Source of the DNA: Fomes fomentarius
Lineage: Eukaryota; Basidiomycota; Agaricomycetes; Polyporales; Polyporaceae
DNA: 64,000 bases
NCBI GenBank assembly: GCA_022606135.1
Contig: JABYQN010000015.1
Coordinates: forward strand, 682,001 to 746,000
Reading direction: 5' to 3'
The notes under the pieces were generated by a model that was not told the origin of the DNA, did not search any database, and saw only the letters and a list, made by a program, of their open reading frames with translations. The position numbers and the translations under genes are program-made. This document shows positions 32,150 through 42,676 of the stretch, one piece after another (the stretch's first letter is position 1; every line of letters begins with the position of its first letter).

Positions 32150-32530
32150 AGGTCATCACGAGGGAGCAATCACTGACTTCCACAGTGCTGCTTTCCGCGC
32201 GATGCAATTCTACAACCGTGCGTCCGTCTTCCACAAGCCCTTTCGGGATCATCGACTGACGTTCCGGCATATGGTACAGAGAACCCCAGCCCGGGCTACG
32301 ATGACTGCGACACCCTGCTGAACACCGGCGGCTCGTCCGTGCTCAGGATCCAGCAGTCGGGTGTCGACCTTCAGGAAGTCGTCATCGGCAAGCCCAGCAC
32401 GATAGGCGACCCGACCAATCGCGACCCCACCAAGTTCGTGGGGTGCATCTAGCAGGCGATCACCAAGGGCTGAAATACGGGCGTGATGTCCTCAGGCTTC
32501 CGGTTCCCGAACCCGAACACGCAGCGGTCA
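32150..32530 (+). pseudogene. Glycoside hydrolase family 18 (chitinase-like) relic
   Basis: Open pieces read QFYNR (about 32200), then GYDDCDTLLNTGGSSVLRI, VIGKPST and, after stops, NTGVMSSGFRFPNP (to about 32515). This is the back half of fungal GH18 chitinases (QFYN, LV-GKPA and GVM-W motifs). In-frame stops occur after FVGCI and TKG, and the catalytic DxxDxDxE region is absent, so it is a decayed fragment. Confidence 0.5.
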
Positions 32531-33485
32531 CCGGCCGTCAAAGGAAACTCTGCCTCCACATGAGGATGAACTTTAAGTAAGCCGGAGCATGCGACGCATA
32601 TACCCAGAATGACGGCGCCCGCCGGCACGGTTCAGAGGTTCTTTGCTTTTGACCCGAAGCATGCACGCACAGGAGCATCTTGGTAGTGGTAGCTAGTACG
32701 AATCTTGATGACCACGGCAAGGCCTGTATCAGTGGGATTACAGTCTTCAGAGTACCGAAGTTCCTCGTTATGGGTGACTCGCATCTCTTCAGTGGAGTGC
32801 TGTGACCGCCCGGCGTGCTCTTAAGACAGACAATGGAACTGTATATCATCTGACTACACTACAAGGTACATACGCTAGTCTACATCCTTGACCACTTCGT
32901 GCAGCACAGAAAGAACACTGTCAACGACTTAAGCATATAGTAAATATCACGCACCTTTGTCCAGATTCCATGCGGTTGAGGTCGAGGACGTTCATTACCG
33001 GCGCACACTAGTGTGTGGTAGGTTAGCCTCTGTGACATGCATGTGCAGCGACAGAATTGTACAACTCACCAATGGGAGGCTCAGTCTTACAATGGGGCGT
33101 GCACGCTCCGCACAGTCCGAGTCACCCATCCCCGACGAGTGACTTTGACTGTACCGGAGAGGCGTTGACTCGTCTACCTGTCTCCCTGCGTCCAATCAGT
33201 ACGGCTTACTGGGAGCGGCAGGAGCCTGAGCGGTATGCGATGCGAACGTCGGATGCCACTAGATGGACTTATACACCGACGGGCGGCTGGCGATGATGAA
33301 CATGCTTGTGGTACTGGAAGGCGGCGATATGACGAAAGGTGGGGAGTGCGCAGAAGGTATGAGACGTACGTGATACGAGCACCCGCCATGCCATACGACG
33401 TGCGCGATGAGGGGAGGAGGTGATAGGATATTTGGAACTGTGCACGCCGTGGTATTCGACACCAGCGCCGCAGTGATATAAAGCG
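32531..33485. other. No gene seen
   Basis: Short, unconserved open frames only. Confidence 0.4.
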
Positions 33486-33962
33486 GTGCATTGTGCAGGG
33501 CAAGCCTCTGTTACCCATGTCAGTGGTTATAGAGAGGGGGATATCATACCTCACGGACGCATCCGCGTCACTGAGACTGCTGACAAGGATGGGAAGGTAC
33601 CTGATATTCCAGCCCAGATGCTCGTAGACATGCGCAAGGAGAACGAGTATATGAAGATTACAGAACAGGCGACAGACGAATGGAGAGATCAATGGGCAGT
33701 TCCGGGCACCAATGGGATCCAAGAAGCCGAGGAGGAGCTTACAGCTGTTCCCAAAACGGTGGCCGCACAACTCCGACTGACGCGGGCACACTTTCGACAC
33801 GAAAAAGTCAGAAAATACAAACAAATCGACTGTGCCCTTGCCGCTGCATCCCTTGCTCTGAGACTGGTGATATATACTGCTACAAGCTTCGAAAACACAC
33901 CTACACCTGGGGAATCTCCACAGATACCCGGGTTTGTAAGTTACAGAAGTCAGATCATCTAG
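33486..33962 (+). CDS. Hypothetical ORF, 158 aa
   Basis: An open frame from ATG to TAG with ordinary charged composition, including HGRIRVTETADKDGKVPDIP and TEQATDEWRDQWAVPG. I do not recognise it. It may be a fragment of a longer gene or of a transposable element. A 304-codon antisense frame overlaps it completely. Confidence 0.3.
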   Translation: MHCAGQASVTHVSGYREGDIIPHGRIRVTETADKDGKVPDIPAQMLVDMRKENEYMKITEQATDEWRDQWAVPGTNGIQEAEEELTAVPKTVAAQLRLTRAHFRHEKVRKYKQIDCALAAASLALRLVIYTATSFENTPTPGESPQIPGFVSYRSQII

Positions 33963-35017
33963 GGACAATCCCGGATTTCTGACGAGGATCCGGCCACGGA
34001 AACCTCTTCTCTTCGCCCTAAAGCTTCCTAGCACAATATATACACACTCCCTACCATCCATGTGCCATGCTATGTAGCCTATGAGCAATTCCGGGCTTCT
34101 AATGCCTTGTTCAAAGATGCAGACGTTTGGCGCCCGATGTCGTGGTTACTGAGGCAGCCCGAAGAGTGAATTTCTGTACCTCGTGAGGCATAGGAATCGC
34201 TCAATGTGCTCATTCATGCCTCCCAATGAGTTTTGTCGGCCAATCAAGGGGCCAACGTGAACTGACCTCCCTCATAATTTTCGAACTTTTCGTGTGCAAA
34301 GTGTGCTGTGCAGTTGGGCGCTTGGCCACCAAAAATGGAACCCTAAGGGCGGAATCAACGAATGCTGCAGCGGAAGCACTGGCAGCACAGCGGCAGAAGT
34401 CACTGGCAGCACGTACTCGGAGATAACAAGTACATGAGCGTCACTGTAATCAAGCGCGGGGGTCGTTGACCGTGTCGTCGTCGTCGTTGACGGTCATCGA
34501 GTCAGCAGCGACGCTGTACGCTCGAGGACGAGAGTTTATGGAATCAGGATAACGAAGTACTGGCAGCCCATGTAGTCATCAGTAAGGTTGAAACAATCAA
34601 TGTATAGTTCCGCCGCCTTACGAGTTGCTCCGAGTACGAGTATACTATCTATCTGACAAGTGATTAGTATCCCGGACGCTCGCATAGTGAAGACCCGTCG
34701 AGCGTCGGTGCATTGAACATGTTATACAATTGCTGTCACGGCCTAACATAATGTTACGCAGAATCATACGGCTATACGATACATGATTGACCCGATGCAT
34801 GCAAATGTGATGAATGTATGAATGATAGTACTAACTCGTGACCGTTCGTAAAGTTGTATAATCGGATGTGAATGATGTATGAGTGAAAGAGCGCATACTG
34901 GCCTTGAACAGGTATCGTAACAATAAACCGTATAGTCTGCCACACACACCTCTGGTCCTCTCCACTCGACCGCAGCACCACGATTACCCGCGCGCTAGAG
35001 ATTGAAGCAACAACCGC
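33963..35017. other. No gene seen
   Basis: AT-richer intergenic sequence with only short frames. It is the 3' flank of the HAPSTR1-like gene. Confidence 0.4.
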
Positions 35018-36170
35018 TCACCGACGCGCAACACGCTTCCGTTGTGGGCCCTCCTCTTCGACGTCCATAGCATCGGGTTGCTGCGCTGGCGGCGGATGCT
35101 GGTTGTCGCCTCTGCACGAACGCGTACGCCGCCGACTCATACCCGCACCGCCGCTCACGTCAGCACTCACAGCTGAAACATCTGCATCCCGCCGTCGTTT
35201 CATGGGCGTGTTCACGTTCACGGACGACGGCTCGGACGCCGCGGCCATGGAAGGGACCGTGACATCGGCGACGGCGGGCGCTTCAAATGTGAAGGACACG
35301 GGTGCTGGTGGGAGGGGAATGGACGATAGCTCCTTGGGGTTGATGGAAGGAAGGAGGCGTGACTTGGATATCCGCGAGAAGGACTGGAGAGGTTGCGCGG
35401 ACATGGGACGGAGTGGGACAACGGGGGGAGTAGGTGATGCGAGCGCAGGGGCAGCCTGTGAACGGGTGTCGCTCAGGGATGGAGTATACGGGGTCGGGGG
35501 AGCTGTCACGAGCTGGATGAGTACAGGCCTGTTAGTGAGGTCACGACGTGTAGTGGTAACTGACATACCTGTTCCCGTCGGGCTGGAGGTGCGGGGGCGG
35601 TCGGGCTCGATGGCTTCCCCTTAGCAACGCCAGCAACTCCCTTGGCCGCACGTTCTTCCTCCTCGTCCTCCTCCTCCTCCCGGGCCTTGATGGCCTCGAG
35701 ACGGGCTTCGATGTAATCCATGATCCTGCCGATGGTGACTTCGCGACTCGGGTCCGCGTCGGTGGAGACGCCCTGCTGAATCATATTGAGGAGGTCATGG
35801 CAGGCAGCGGAATATCCGGCGTTGTACGCTCGCTTCGATGCGGTCTTGGACGAGCGATATAGTGTCGTCAGGCTGAGCGCAGCAGCTGGAACACATGAGA
35901 GTCAGTAAATGCATTTTGGCAGAGCTTCATTGGATCTTCGGACAATCCCCATCCTTATGACATGTATAGGGCAGTCGATTCATGGCTAACGAGCCTCCAA
36001 TCGTTAGGGATGGGATGGATTCGCTGGCAGGGGATGTGGCTCGAGGCGCGGGAATCGAGTGGAGGCATGGACAAACCTTTGAAGTTGTTCGTGAGCTCCT
36101 TCTCTGCGTTCGCGTAGCTTGATGAGGCCTGGAGGGAGCGGGCGAGATTGTTGAGGTTGAGAGACTCCAT
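35018..36170 (-). CDS. HAPSTR1/C16orf72-like stress-response protein (tentative)
   Basis: Three exons, complement(35018..35512, 35569..35885, 36077..36170), 301 aa, with donors GTTTGT and GTATGT and exact phase agreement. The N-terminus is helical, with NNFKAAALSLTTLYRSSKTA, then AYNAGYSAACHDLLNMIQQG; a Glu-rich segment (EEEEDEEEER), a Pro/Ser-rich linker, and a basic tail ending KRVARR follow. A short N-terminal helix with a TxLYxxS core and a basic C-terminal nuclear signal is the layout I recall for the metazoan C16orf72 family that partners HUWE1, with fungal members of unknown role. That assignment is from memory and needs a profile search; the gene itself is well supported. Confidence 0.6.
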
Positions 36171-36842
36171 GTCGGAAGTGAGCCAGAAAGGACAGACAGA
36201 CTGAGCTGCGACAAGTTGCGGATGAGAAACAAGTGCGCAAGCGCGTAACCCCTCCCTCCCATCCGCCATCCATTACATAAGCTCCCTATCGCGCGATCCG
36301 TTCTAAAGGCGGAAGGCGGAGGCTTTGGATCCTAACAGCGACAAACAACGTCTATGTCGACTACTACATTATCACTGCAGGCTATCGCTTCTAAAGCAGT
36401 CCCAATATTTGCGCACATCGTCTCCTTGACATGAACTGTTAGAACAGCATTGTTTTGCAAGCAGGTCTTCACTTACCCTCCCGGTACTCCGGCCTACCGA
36501 GACCGCAGGGAGAGGGTTGGCATGACGGAGAGAGCGTCCAGGTGAGCCACGTACTTGCTTTGCCGTCGAAAGAGCACGTCATATGTATACAACAACAGTT
36601 GGCAGTATGTACAGGCTGATAGCACAAGATTTCCGAACGAAAACATGATGGTCTGCTGATTCGAGAGTCCCTTCGCGAATATGCATACCATTCCCGTCCT
36701 TTCTAGAACCATATCCGACCCGAAGACCCAACTCAAGCTGCTCACCACCATCCCCACCGACGCGGCTTCGGCTCCCCGCCTACACGCATTATACCATGTC
36801 CTATCAGCATCACACTCACAGGACGAATAGACAATGAAGGTA
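36171..36842. other. Intergenic, no gene seen
   Basis: Between the start of the HAPSTR1-like gene and the stop of the MARVEL-like gene. A minus-strand open stretch (36494-36800) exists but the upstream gene already ends naturally at 36843. Confidence 0.4.
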
Positions 36843-37663
36843 TCACGCACGGTAGAAGCTCGAGTGGGGATCGTACCGGCCATGGAGGGGGCGGAAGAGG
36901 GCTGAGTTCGCGACGGCGAAGAGGACAGAGATGATGATGAGCGCGAAGGTGATGATCCACGACATCCAGGCGAACGCGACGAGCACGGTGAGCACTCGGC
37001 ATTGCCAGTATGCGTGGCACCAGAAGAGGTCGGCCCACAACGTCTGATCGGTCGGAAGGGGGAGTCACAGCACGATTGACGGATGCGTGCGGTTGGGGGG
37101 CACAAGTCAAGACGACGAGGCAGTGTCCGGGCGCAGGTAAGTGTGAAGGCGATGGAGTAAGTGGACGAAGCTGAAGATGCAAAGGGAGAAGACGTACCGA
37201 AGCTATCGCAGCGCCTACGAGGAACAGCACGAACAGCGCTATGAGCCCCAGCAACTCGCCTGCGAAGGACGAAATGCGGCCGTAGTCATAGCTGCGGTGG
37301 ATAACGTGGATTCTGCGGGGAGCGTTCGTGAAGGTGAGTGCCACTGATAGCATCCCACTCGCACCAGCGCGGTGACGTACATAAACGAGGACCAGAAGAG
37401 TGCGAGGATGGATGTGATGATAAGCTCGACGATGATGGGGTCGTAGAACGGCTGCCCGCCGTTCAGCGGATCGTACGGCGGGAGGAAGAGCGTGTAGTGC
37501 AGGCGCGTGCCCGCGAGACCAAGGAGGACGGCCGAGAAGAGCCACTGCGGGTGGGCCCACGAGGATCGGTGAGTACATGGGCATCCTCTCTGCGCATTGT
37601 TTCTGATTCCAGACGTACCAGGACAACATAGAGACCAACTCGAATTCCGTTTATAGAAGCCAT
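36843..37663 (-). CDS. MARVEL-like four-transmembrane protein
   Basis: Four exons, complement(36843..37043, 37198..37312, 37381..37544, 37619..37663), 174 aa. Donors are GTACGT three times and phases match. Four hydrophobic helices are evident: around NGIRVGLYVVLWLFSAVLLG, IIVELIITSILALFW, GELLGLIALFVLFLVGAAIA and VLTVLVAFAWMSWIITFALI. A WCHAYWQC segment between helices 3 and 4 has two cysteines that could form a lumenal disulfide, and a short tail LHGRYDP... follows. The topology fits the MARVEL group of membrane-apposition proteins common in mushroom genomes. It would act at the plasma membrane or in vesicles; no more specific role can be inferred. Confidence 0.65.
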
Positions 37664-38943
37664 CAGGGTAGTCGGAACAGAAAGCGGTCGTTACTAGCTA
37701 GTAGCGAGTGGAGGACACAGTAACAAGGACGGTGAGGTGAGGTGAGCGAGAGAGCGAGGGCAGAGGGGTGGATATAAGAACGAGGGTTATATGAACGCTT
37801 AAGCAACGGCCAGGTGCCCCTCCGACAACGTGTTGGCCTCGCATAACGGCACCTCCCGTGCTTTTTCTGGCACAACGGCGCACAAAACTCATGGGCATGA
37901 CCGGACTCAAGTACGTTCTGGATACTCATGGAGCTTCCTCTTGACGCCTCGGAGTGCTCACCTGCGCAATTTGTCATAGGCCAGAGTTCGGGTGGTCTGG
38001 ATAGAACGCGGCCGACGACCACTTCCCTCATTCTCCTGTCAATTGCGGCCGCCTAGCTCTATATTATCTGGTTCGGGAGAATCCAAGCCTCTCGAAGGGT
38101 TCGGACCTCGACATCTCCTTTACGTTTGTCAGAAAACGCTTTCGTAGACTGAATTCAGCTGTACGATAGGGTGGTATCGGCTGCAGTGTGCCTATCGCGG
38201 AGATCGTTCGGCCGCAACGTGCTGGTAGGGATTTAAGCCGGGGTGCGAAAGGGTCCTCACCGTTGACGTCAACTCATGACCCACTTTGCGGCGAGGCTGT
38301 GGCAGTGATTACCACCGCCTTTCTTCCATATGAGCGCTAGTTTCTTTCTGTAAGTGCGGGGCAAGGACATCGCCGGTCCACGGATGTTGTGCGTGCCCAC
38401 CTCTTTCTCTATTGCAGTGTTTTATGTGCAGCCGGGGGGCACAAAGTAGGGAGGGGGCGGCAGTTGGCATGGTGGAGGCATGTGCTAGTGAGTATCTGGA
38501 TTCCATGACCGAGCGAGAGTTAGACTCACATCTCACGACTTGAAGTCATTTAGACGACATCTAGCAACCGCTGACAAATTGTGTATCTATTTCCCATACA
38601 GCTGAGGGCGTCATCTCTCCAATGAGAATCATTCATTGAAGCCTCCGACTGCGGCACATCTTGTGTGCTATGTTGTTCTACGTCAGCGCGCAGCGATATA
38701 CTCCGACAGTCACTTGGTGCGCCTTCCTCCTCACTGTCTACACACACTAGGCTGCTGTTGACGTACAGGCGTTCAGGGTACAAGCCTCTCTATGTGGTTC
38801 ATCCATGCTACAGCGTCATTGAATGCCCGTTGAACGACAACAACGCAGAAGCACAGACCACAGAGCCATCCTGCCCATGATCTGCTATCAAGGTTGACAC
38901 GTCCGAGTCGCTCTATCCAGTGCGTTATTTTGACCTATATATG
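37664..38943. other. Intergenic, no gene seen
   Basis: Only short unconserved frames. It contains the 5' flank of the MARVEL-like gene and the 3' flank of the next. Confidence 0.4.
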
Positions 38944-40087
38944 TTAACCGCTCATCTCTCCGACAGCGGGCCCGTCAACCGAGTAGCTTTCATGAGGCAA
39001 TCTATCTTCGTCCTCAAACCAAGTCCCTGGCTGGACGATCTGGAGGTCCTGCCCTCCAAGGTCCTGCAAAGCACCTTTTGCTCCACCGTAGCGGAAGTGG
39101 AGAGTGACGGTAGGCAGCGGCTTCGGCTTCTCCGTGCTGCTCCGCGCATCCGGGTCCTGACCATCCCATATGCCAAATCAGCCTCTTCCGTCCCACTCAC
39201 AAGCCAAACAGAAAGAAAGAAAGAGCGAGAGGGGGTCTCACCTGCAGCGGAGTCCCGTGCGACTCGTCGTCGCCGCTCGCGATATGCAAGCTCTGCGTGC
39301 CCTTGCACGCCTGCATCCACGGCGCGAGGACCTCTAGGACGTCCTTCTCCCCCGAGTGCAGATACAGATGCGTGACGTGCGCGAACTCCACTCCCCGCTC
39401 GTGCCGCAGCATCCAGTCGGACTTCCACTCCGGAGCCGAACTCGGCACCTCCTCGGACGCTAGCAGGGTTAGAGACGGGCCCGACCCCAACCCCATACGC
39501 CTGTAGTCGATGGCCAGGACGCGCAGGTCGGGAAGGGCTTGCCACTTCGCGAGCAAGGAGGGGGCAAAGCTCAGGACTGCGTCGACGTCCCGTACTGCGA
39601 GGCAAGTGAGCTTCTTCGCGTTGTCAAATACTTCCTCTAGCGCGTCCCGAACTTGACTCCCGTCGTTTAGCTCTAGGTCTTCCGCGAGCTCGTCATGACC
39701 AAGCGCGAGGGTGATCTGCCCGACTAGGAAGTAGAATCGGCGCGGCACGACTACTGTTGTCTTGCCCTCGCTCTCCGTGCTCGCGCCACCATGAGGAACG
39801 TGTATCGCGCATGTGCGGTGGTCGTGCGCGAACATGAAGTTTCGGAAGGACCTGACGTGCTCTGCGCATCGGAGCCCGATATCGCAGTGCCGAAGGAGCT
39901 GCACCGCCGCGAGTCGCTCGAACTCTTTGCACGCCAGGCGGCAGTGCAGGATGTCCGCGCGGAGGTAGACATGTTCCATAATGCAGGTGTGGATGTCTGT
40001 GTTGAGCCGGACTCGTCGCCACGGAGGGAGCGCTGATGTTTCGTGCGAACGGTGGGCGGACAACTGACTCACGAGAGGTGTTGACAT
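38944..40087 (-). CDS. Diverged F-box-like protein 1
   Basis: Two exons, complement(38944..39156, 39242..40087), 352 aa; GTGAGA donor, CTGAT branch region, both exons in phase. The N-terminus PWRRVRLNTDIHTCIMEHVYL then DILHCRLACKEFERLAAVQLL is an F-box-like helical pair. The middle (RRFYFLVGQITLALG, EVFDNAKKLTCLAVRDVDA, ALPDLRVLAIDYRRMG, HVTHLYLHSGE) looks like a degenerate leucine-rich array. An upstream in-frame ATG at 40321 is possible, but 40087 lies just before the conserved region. It is a paralog of the gene at 40879-42012 in the same orientation, and unrelated in sequence to the F-box copies in the repeat arms. Confidence 0.7.
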
Positions 40088-40878
40088 GTTATATGCACAG
40101 TGTGATCTGTTTTGATCTAGGTCTCGTTTCAGAGGTGGGAGGAAGGGCAAGTTCTCGTCAGAGGATGTCGAGGAGGCATACGGTGAGCTGATCTTATACT
40201 CCTTGTTGTTCAGTTGCCTCCATTTGATCGCCACGCTACATACTTCGTCCTGATCTTCATGTGAAGAAGGTGACAGAGCATCATTTCCTAATGAATGCCC
40301 TTCATCGCATACAGTACCCAACGATAACGGGTTTCTGTATAAGCAGGTAAATGTTTCGAGGCCTCCTACTCCATTCTGCTAACACACGCTCAGTCACAGA
40401 CAGTGACATATGAACCGTGTGTCATAGTCGAAGACTGGCTGTCCCACTCACGGGAGTCAACGAACTGCCTAAATCGTCTATCATTGCAAGCCAATTGATA
40501 TGGTACGTCGCCGTGATATCCCTGTTTCCTCTTCCGAGGAGTTGCATTCCAAGGTCAATCCAATGATGCAGCCGTCCCGCGTACTAAACTTCCGTCTATC
40601 TCTCTCAAGACTCTCCGATCTCTCGAATTGTACAGGTATTGCATCACAGAAGTCAAACAGTACGCATGAAGAATAGAACATGATTCGTACACGTAGTATG
40701 TTTGCACGTCAAACACTGTTATTGGGATTCCCGGGCGCAGTGATCGCGTGGGCTCTGTACCTCACATAGCTAGGACTCCACTTCCATCTATGACCTCGCA
40801 GTGAAGATCGTCGCTAAGACTGGAACATCCTCCCCTTCTCACTAGCATTCGGAGCATTCCCTTCCTCCGATGTCGACT
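40088..40878. other. Intergenic, no gene seen
   Basis: Separates the two F-box-like paralogs. No motif or long frame. Confidence 0.4.
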
Positions 40879-42012
40879 TTACACACCCGCTTCCCGCCCA
40901 TCCTCTCCCTCCTCGTCGGACTCTGCTTCCTCGTAATGGTCCAACCGGAACCGCATCGTAAAGCACGGCGCGCCTCCCCCCTGGGCATCCTGAGGCTGCT
41001 CCTGCCCAACCGTCCGATGATCAGCCTTCCGCCACTCCACTCCATGCTACCAGAATGCAGTAAGCACTCACCCTCAAGACCATCATGAGCGCAGCGCTCT
41101 CGTCCGTGACCACATGCAGCCGCCGCATATCCGGACACGCATCCACCCACAGACCGAGCGGGACGTTCCTCCTCGACCCGAAACGCACGTACAGATCCCT
41201 CACCGCAGACAGTTGAAATCGTGTGCCTCTATCACTATTAGACCGGAGGATGCGGTCTGATTCCCAGCTCCGATCGCGCTGTGACCTTATGTCCGGATCC
41301 TTCTCCATCTCCTCCATGCTGCCAGCGTCCCTGTCCCCGTCCCCGTCCTTATCTTTCCGACTCGGAGTCTCCGTTGGTCTTGGCCGACCGCGACTGGACC
41401 CGCCGCCGGTGGCGGGCTCGTACCCGACTGCGAATCTCCGGAGGCACGGGAGCGCAGACCACAGCCGCACCAGCCGGGGCACGGCGCACAGTGTCGCCTC
41501 CAGATCTTCCACCGCCAGACTCGTCAAGCGCGTGGCGTACTCAAAGACCTCCTCGAGCGCGGCGCGCGTCGCACTCGCACTCGACTCTCCCCGGGAGACA
41601 CACCCAACGGCGAGCGTGATGTGACCGGTAAGGAAGTAGAACCGTCGCGGTCCGCGTGCCCGGCGTGTCCGAGTCGCGGAGAGGAGTCCGCGATTGCTTG
41701 TGCTTGTAACGGCGCAAGCGTTCAAGTTCCTCCGAGTCTCAGGTTCTTGTTCTTGACCCGGGGGCCCGCCGCCAGGGCCAGGCTCATACTCGCACAAGAA
41801 GCGACGGAAGGCGGCGTCGCCACATGCTCGCCCTCCTTGAGGACGACATTGCAAGTGCGCAGCACCTGCCTGGCCGCGATCTGCTCCCACCTCTTCGAGA
41901 CGAGACGGCACTGGGTGATGTCGGAGCGGGAGCGCACATGATGGAGGATATGAAAATATACATCGTCGGGCAGCTGCCAGTGCACCATGTTTTCGTTTTC
42001 TAGATCTGCCAA
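40879..42012 (-). CDS. Diverged F-box-like protein 2 (frame problem in exon 1)
   Basis: Last exon 40879..41001 is joined by a clear 70-nt intron (GTGAGT donor, CTGAT, CAG) to a long exon ending at 41072. Start ATG 42012. The N-terminus is LPDDVYFHILHHVRSRSDITQCRLVSKRW, an F-box. After EGEHV the frame changes: the following homologous text (AFRRFLCEYEP, matching SFRNFMF in paralog 1) is in another frame. Either one base has been lost, or an 86-nt intron 41738..41823 (donor GTGGCG, acceptor GAG) restores the frame by skipping that stretch. The remainder (RRFYFLTGHITLAVG, EVFEYATRLTSLAVEDLEATL, VRDLYVRFG) aligns with paralog 1 without breaks. Confidence 0.6.
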
Positions 42013-42676
42013 GGACCGGGGGCTCAGTAGTACTCAGTCGGCATATATGCGCTATCGCGAAAGCCTCAAGACTCACATAAGGCTGCTGAAGGGCCCTTCC
42101 ACTCACTTTCGCTGCGGCGTTTGTGTTGTCTCGGCTGAGAAAAAAGGCGGGATACGCCGTTACAGAGAGAGTGGTATTTATGTGTATGCTGCTCATGCTC
42201 ACTCTCACCGGATCCACGGAATGGAGCTACCTCTCTACGCTGCGGAGATAGATCCATTCCAACGTTACGCTGTGGAGATACAGCCCCGTTAACGGAGTCG
42301 GGGGGAGATCTCCACCATCAATCTCAAATGCCCTGTACCGTAAGAATGCTACAAGCTGAGATACACGCAGGTGGGATTGTGGAGTATGTAGAAAGACGCG
42401 GAGAATCGTGCGGTGATGTCGAAAGACTCGGAACATCGTTCCAAACGGATGAGTGGGTGCGATGCCAGAAAGCTGCAAAGGACGAAGCCGAGGAGAAACA
42501 CAGTCATGGGGCCTTGTGAGCACGCATCTGTACCAGTCATATGCCGTTTTTGAATACACGGGCCAGTAGCCAGCCATAGAATTGATATAGTATGCTACCA
42601 TGCAGTACAAGGTCCGAATAGTCGTACACTAAGCCCAACAAAGATCGTCCTATCCTTGAGCACCAACTTGCGATAC
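42013..42676. other. Intergenic, no gene seen
   Basis: The 5' flank of F-box-like 2 and the 3' flank of the hydrophilic repeat protein gene. Only short frames are present. Confidence 0.4.

Noticed and set aside
33174..34088. 304-codon open frame on the minus strand
   Set aside because: It is exactly antisense to a 158-aa plus-strand frame with more protein-like composition. It is rich in Arg, Ser, Cys and Leu, as expected of a shadow frame, and has no motif.
35103..35624. 173-codon plus-strand frame
   Set aside because: Antisense to exons 2-3 of the HAPSTR1-like gene, whose splice sites and phase are consistent.
36494..36842. Possible extra 3' exon of the MARVEL-like gene
   Set aside because: The frame ends naturally at TGA 36843-36845 after a short tail typical of the family, and the stretch beyond has no similarity to MARVEL tails.
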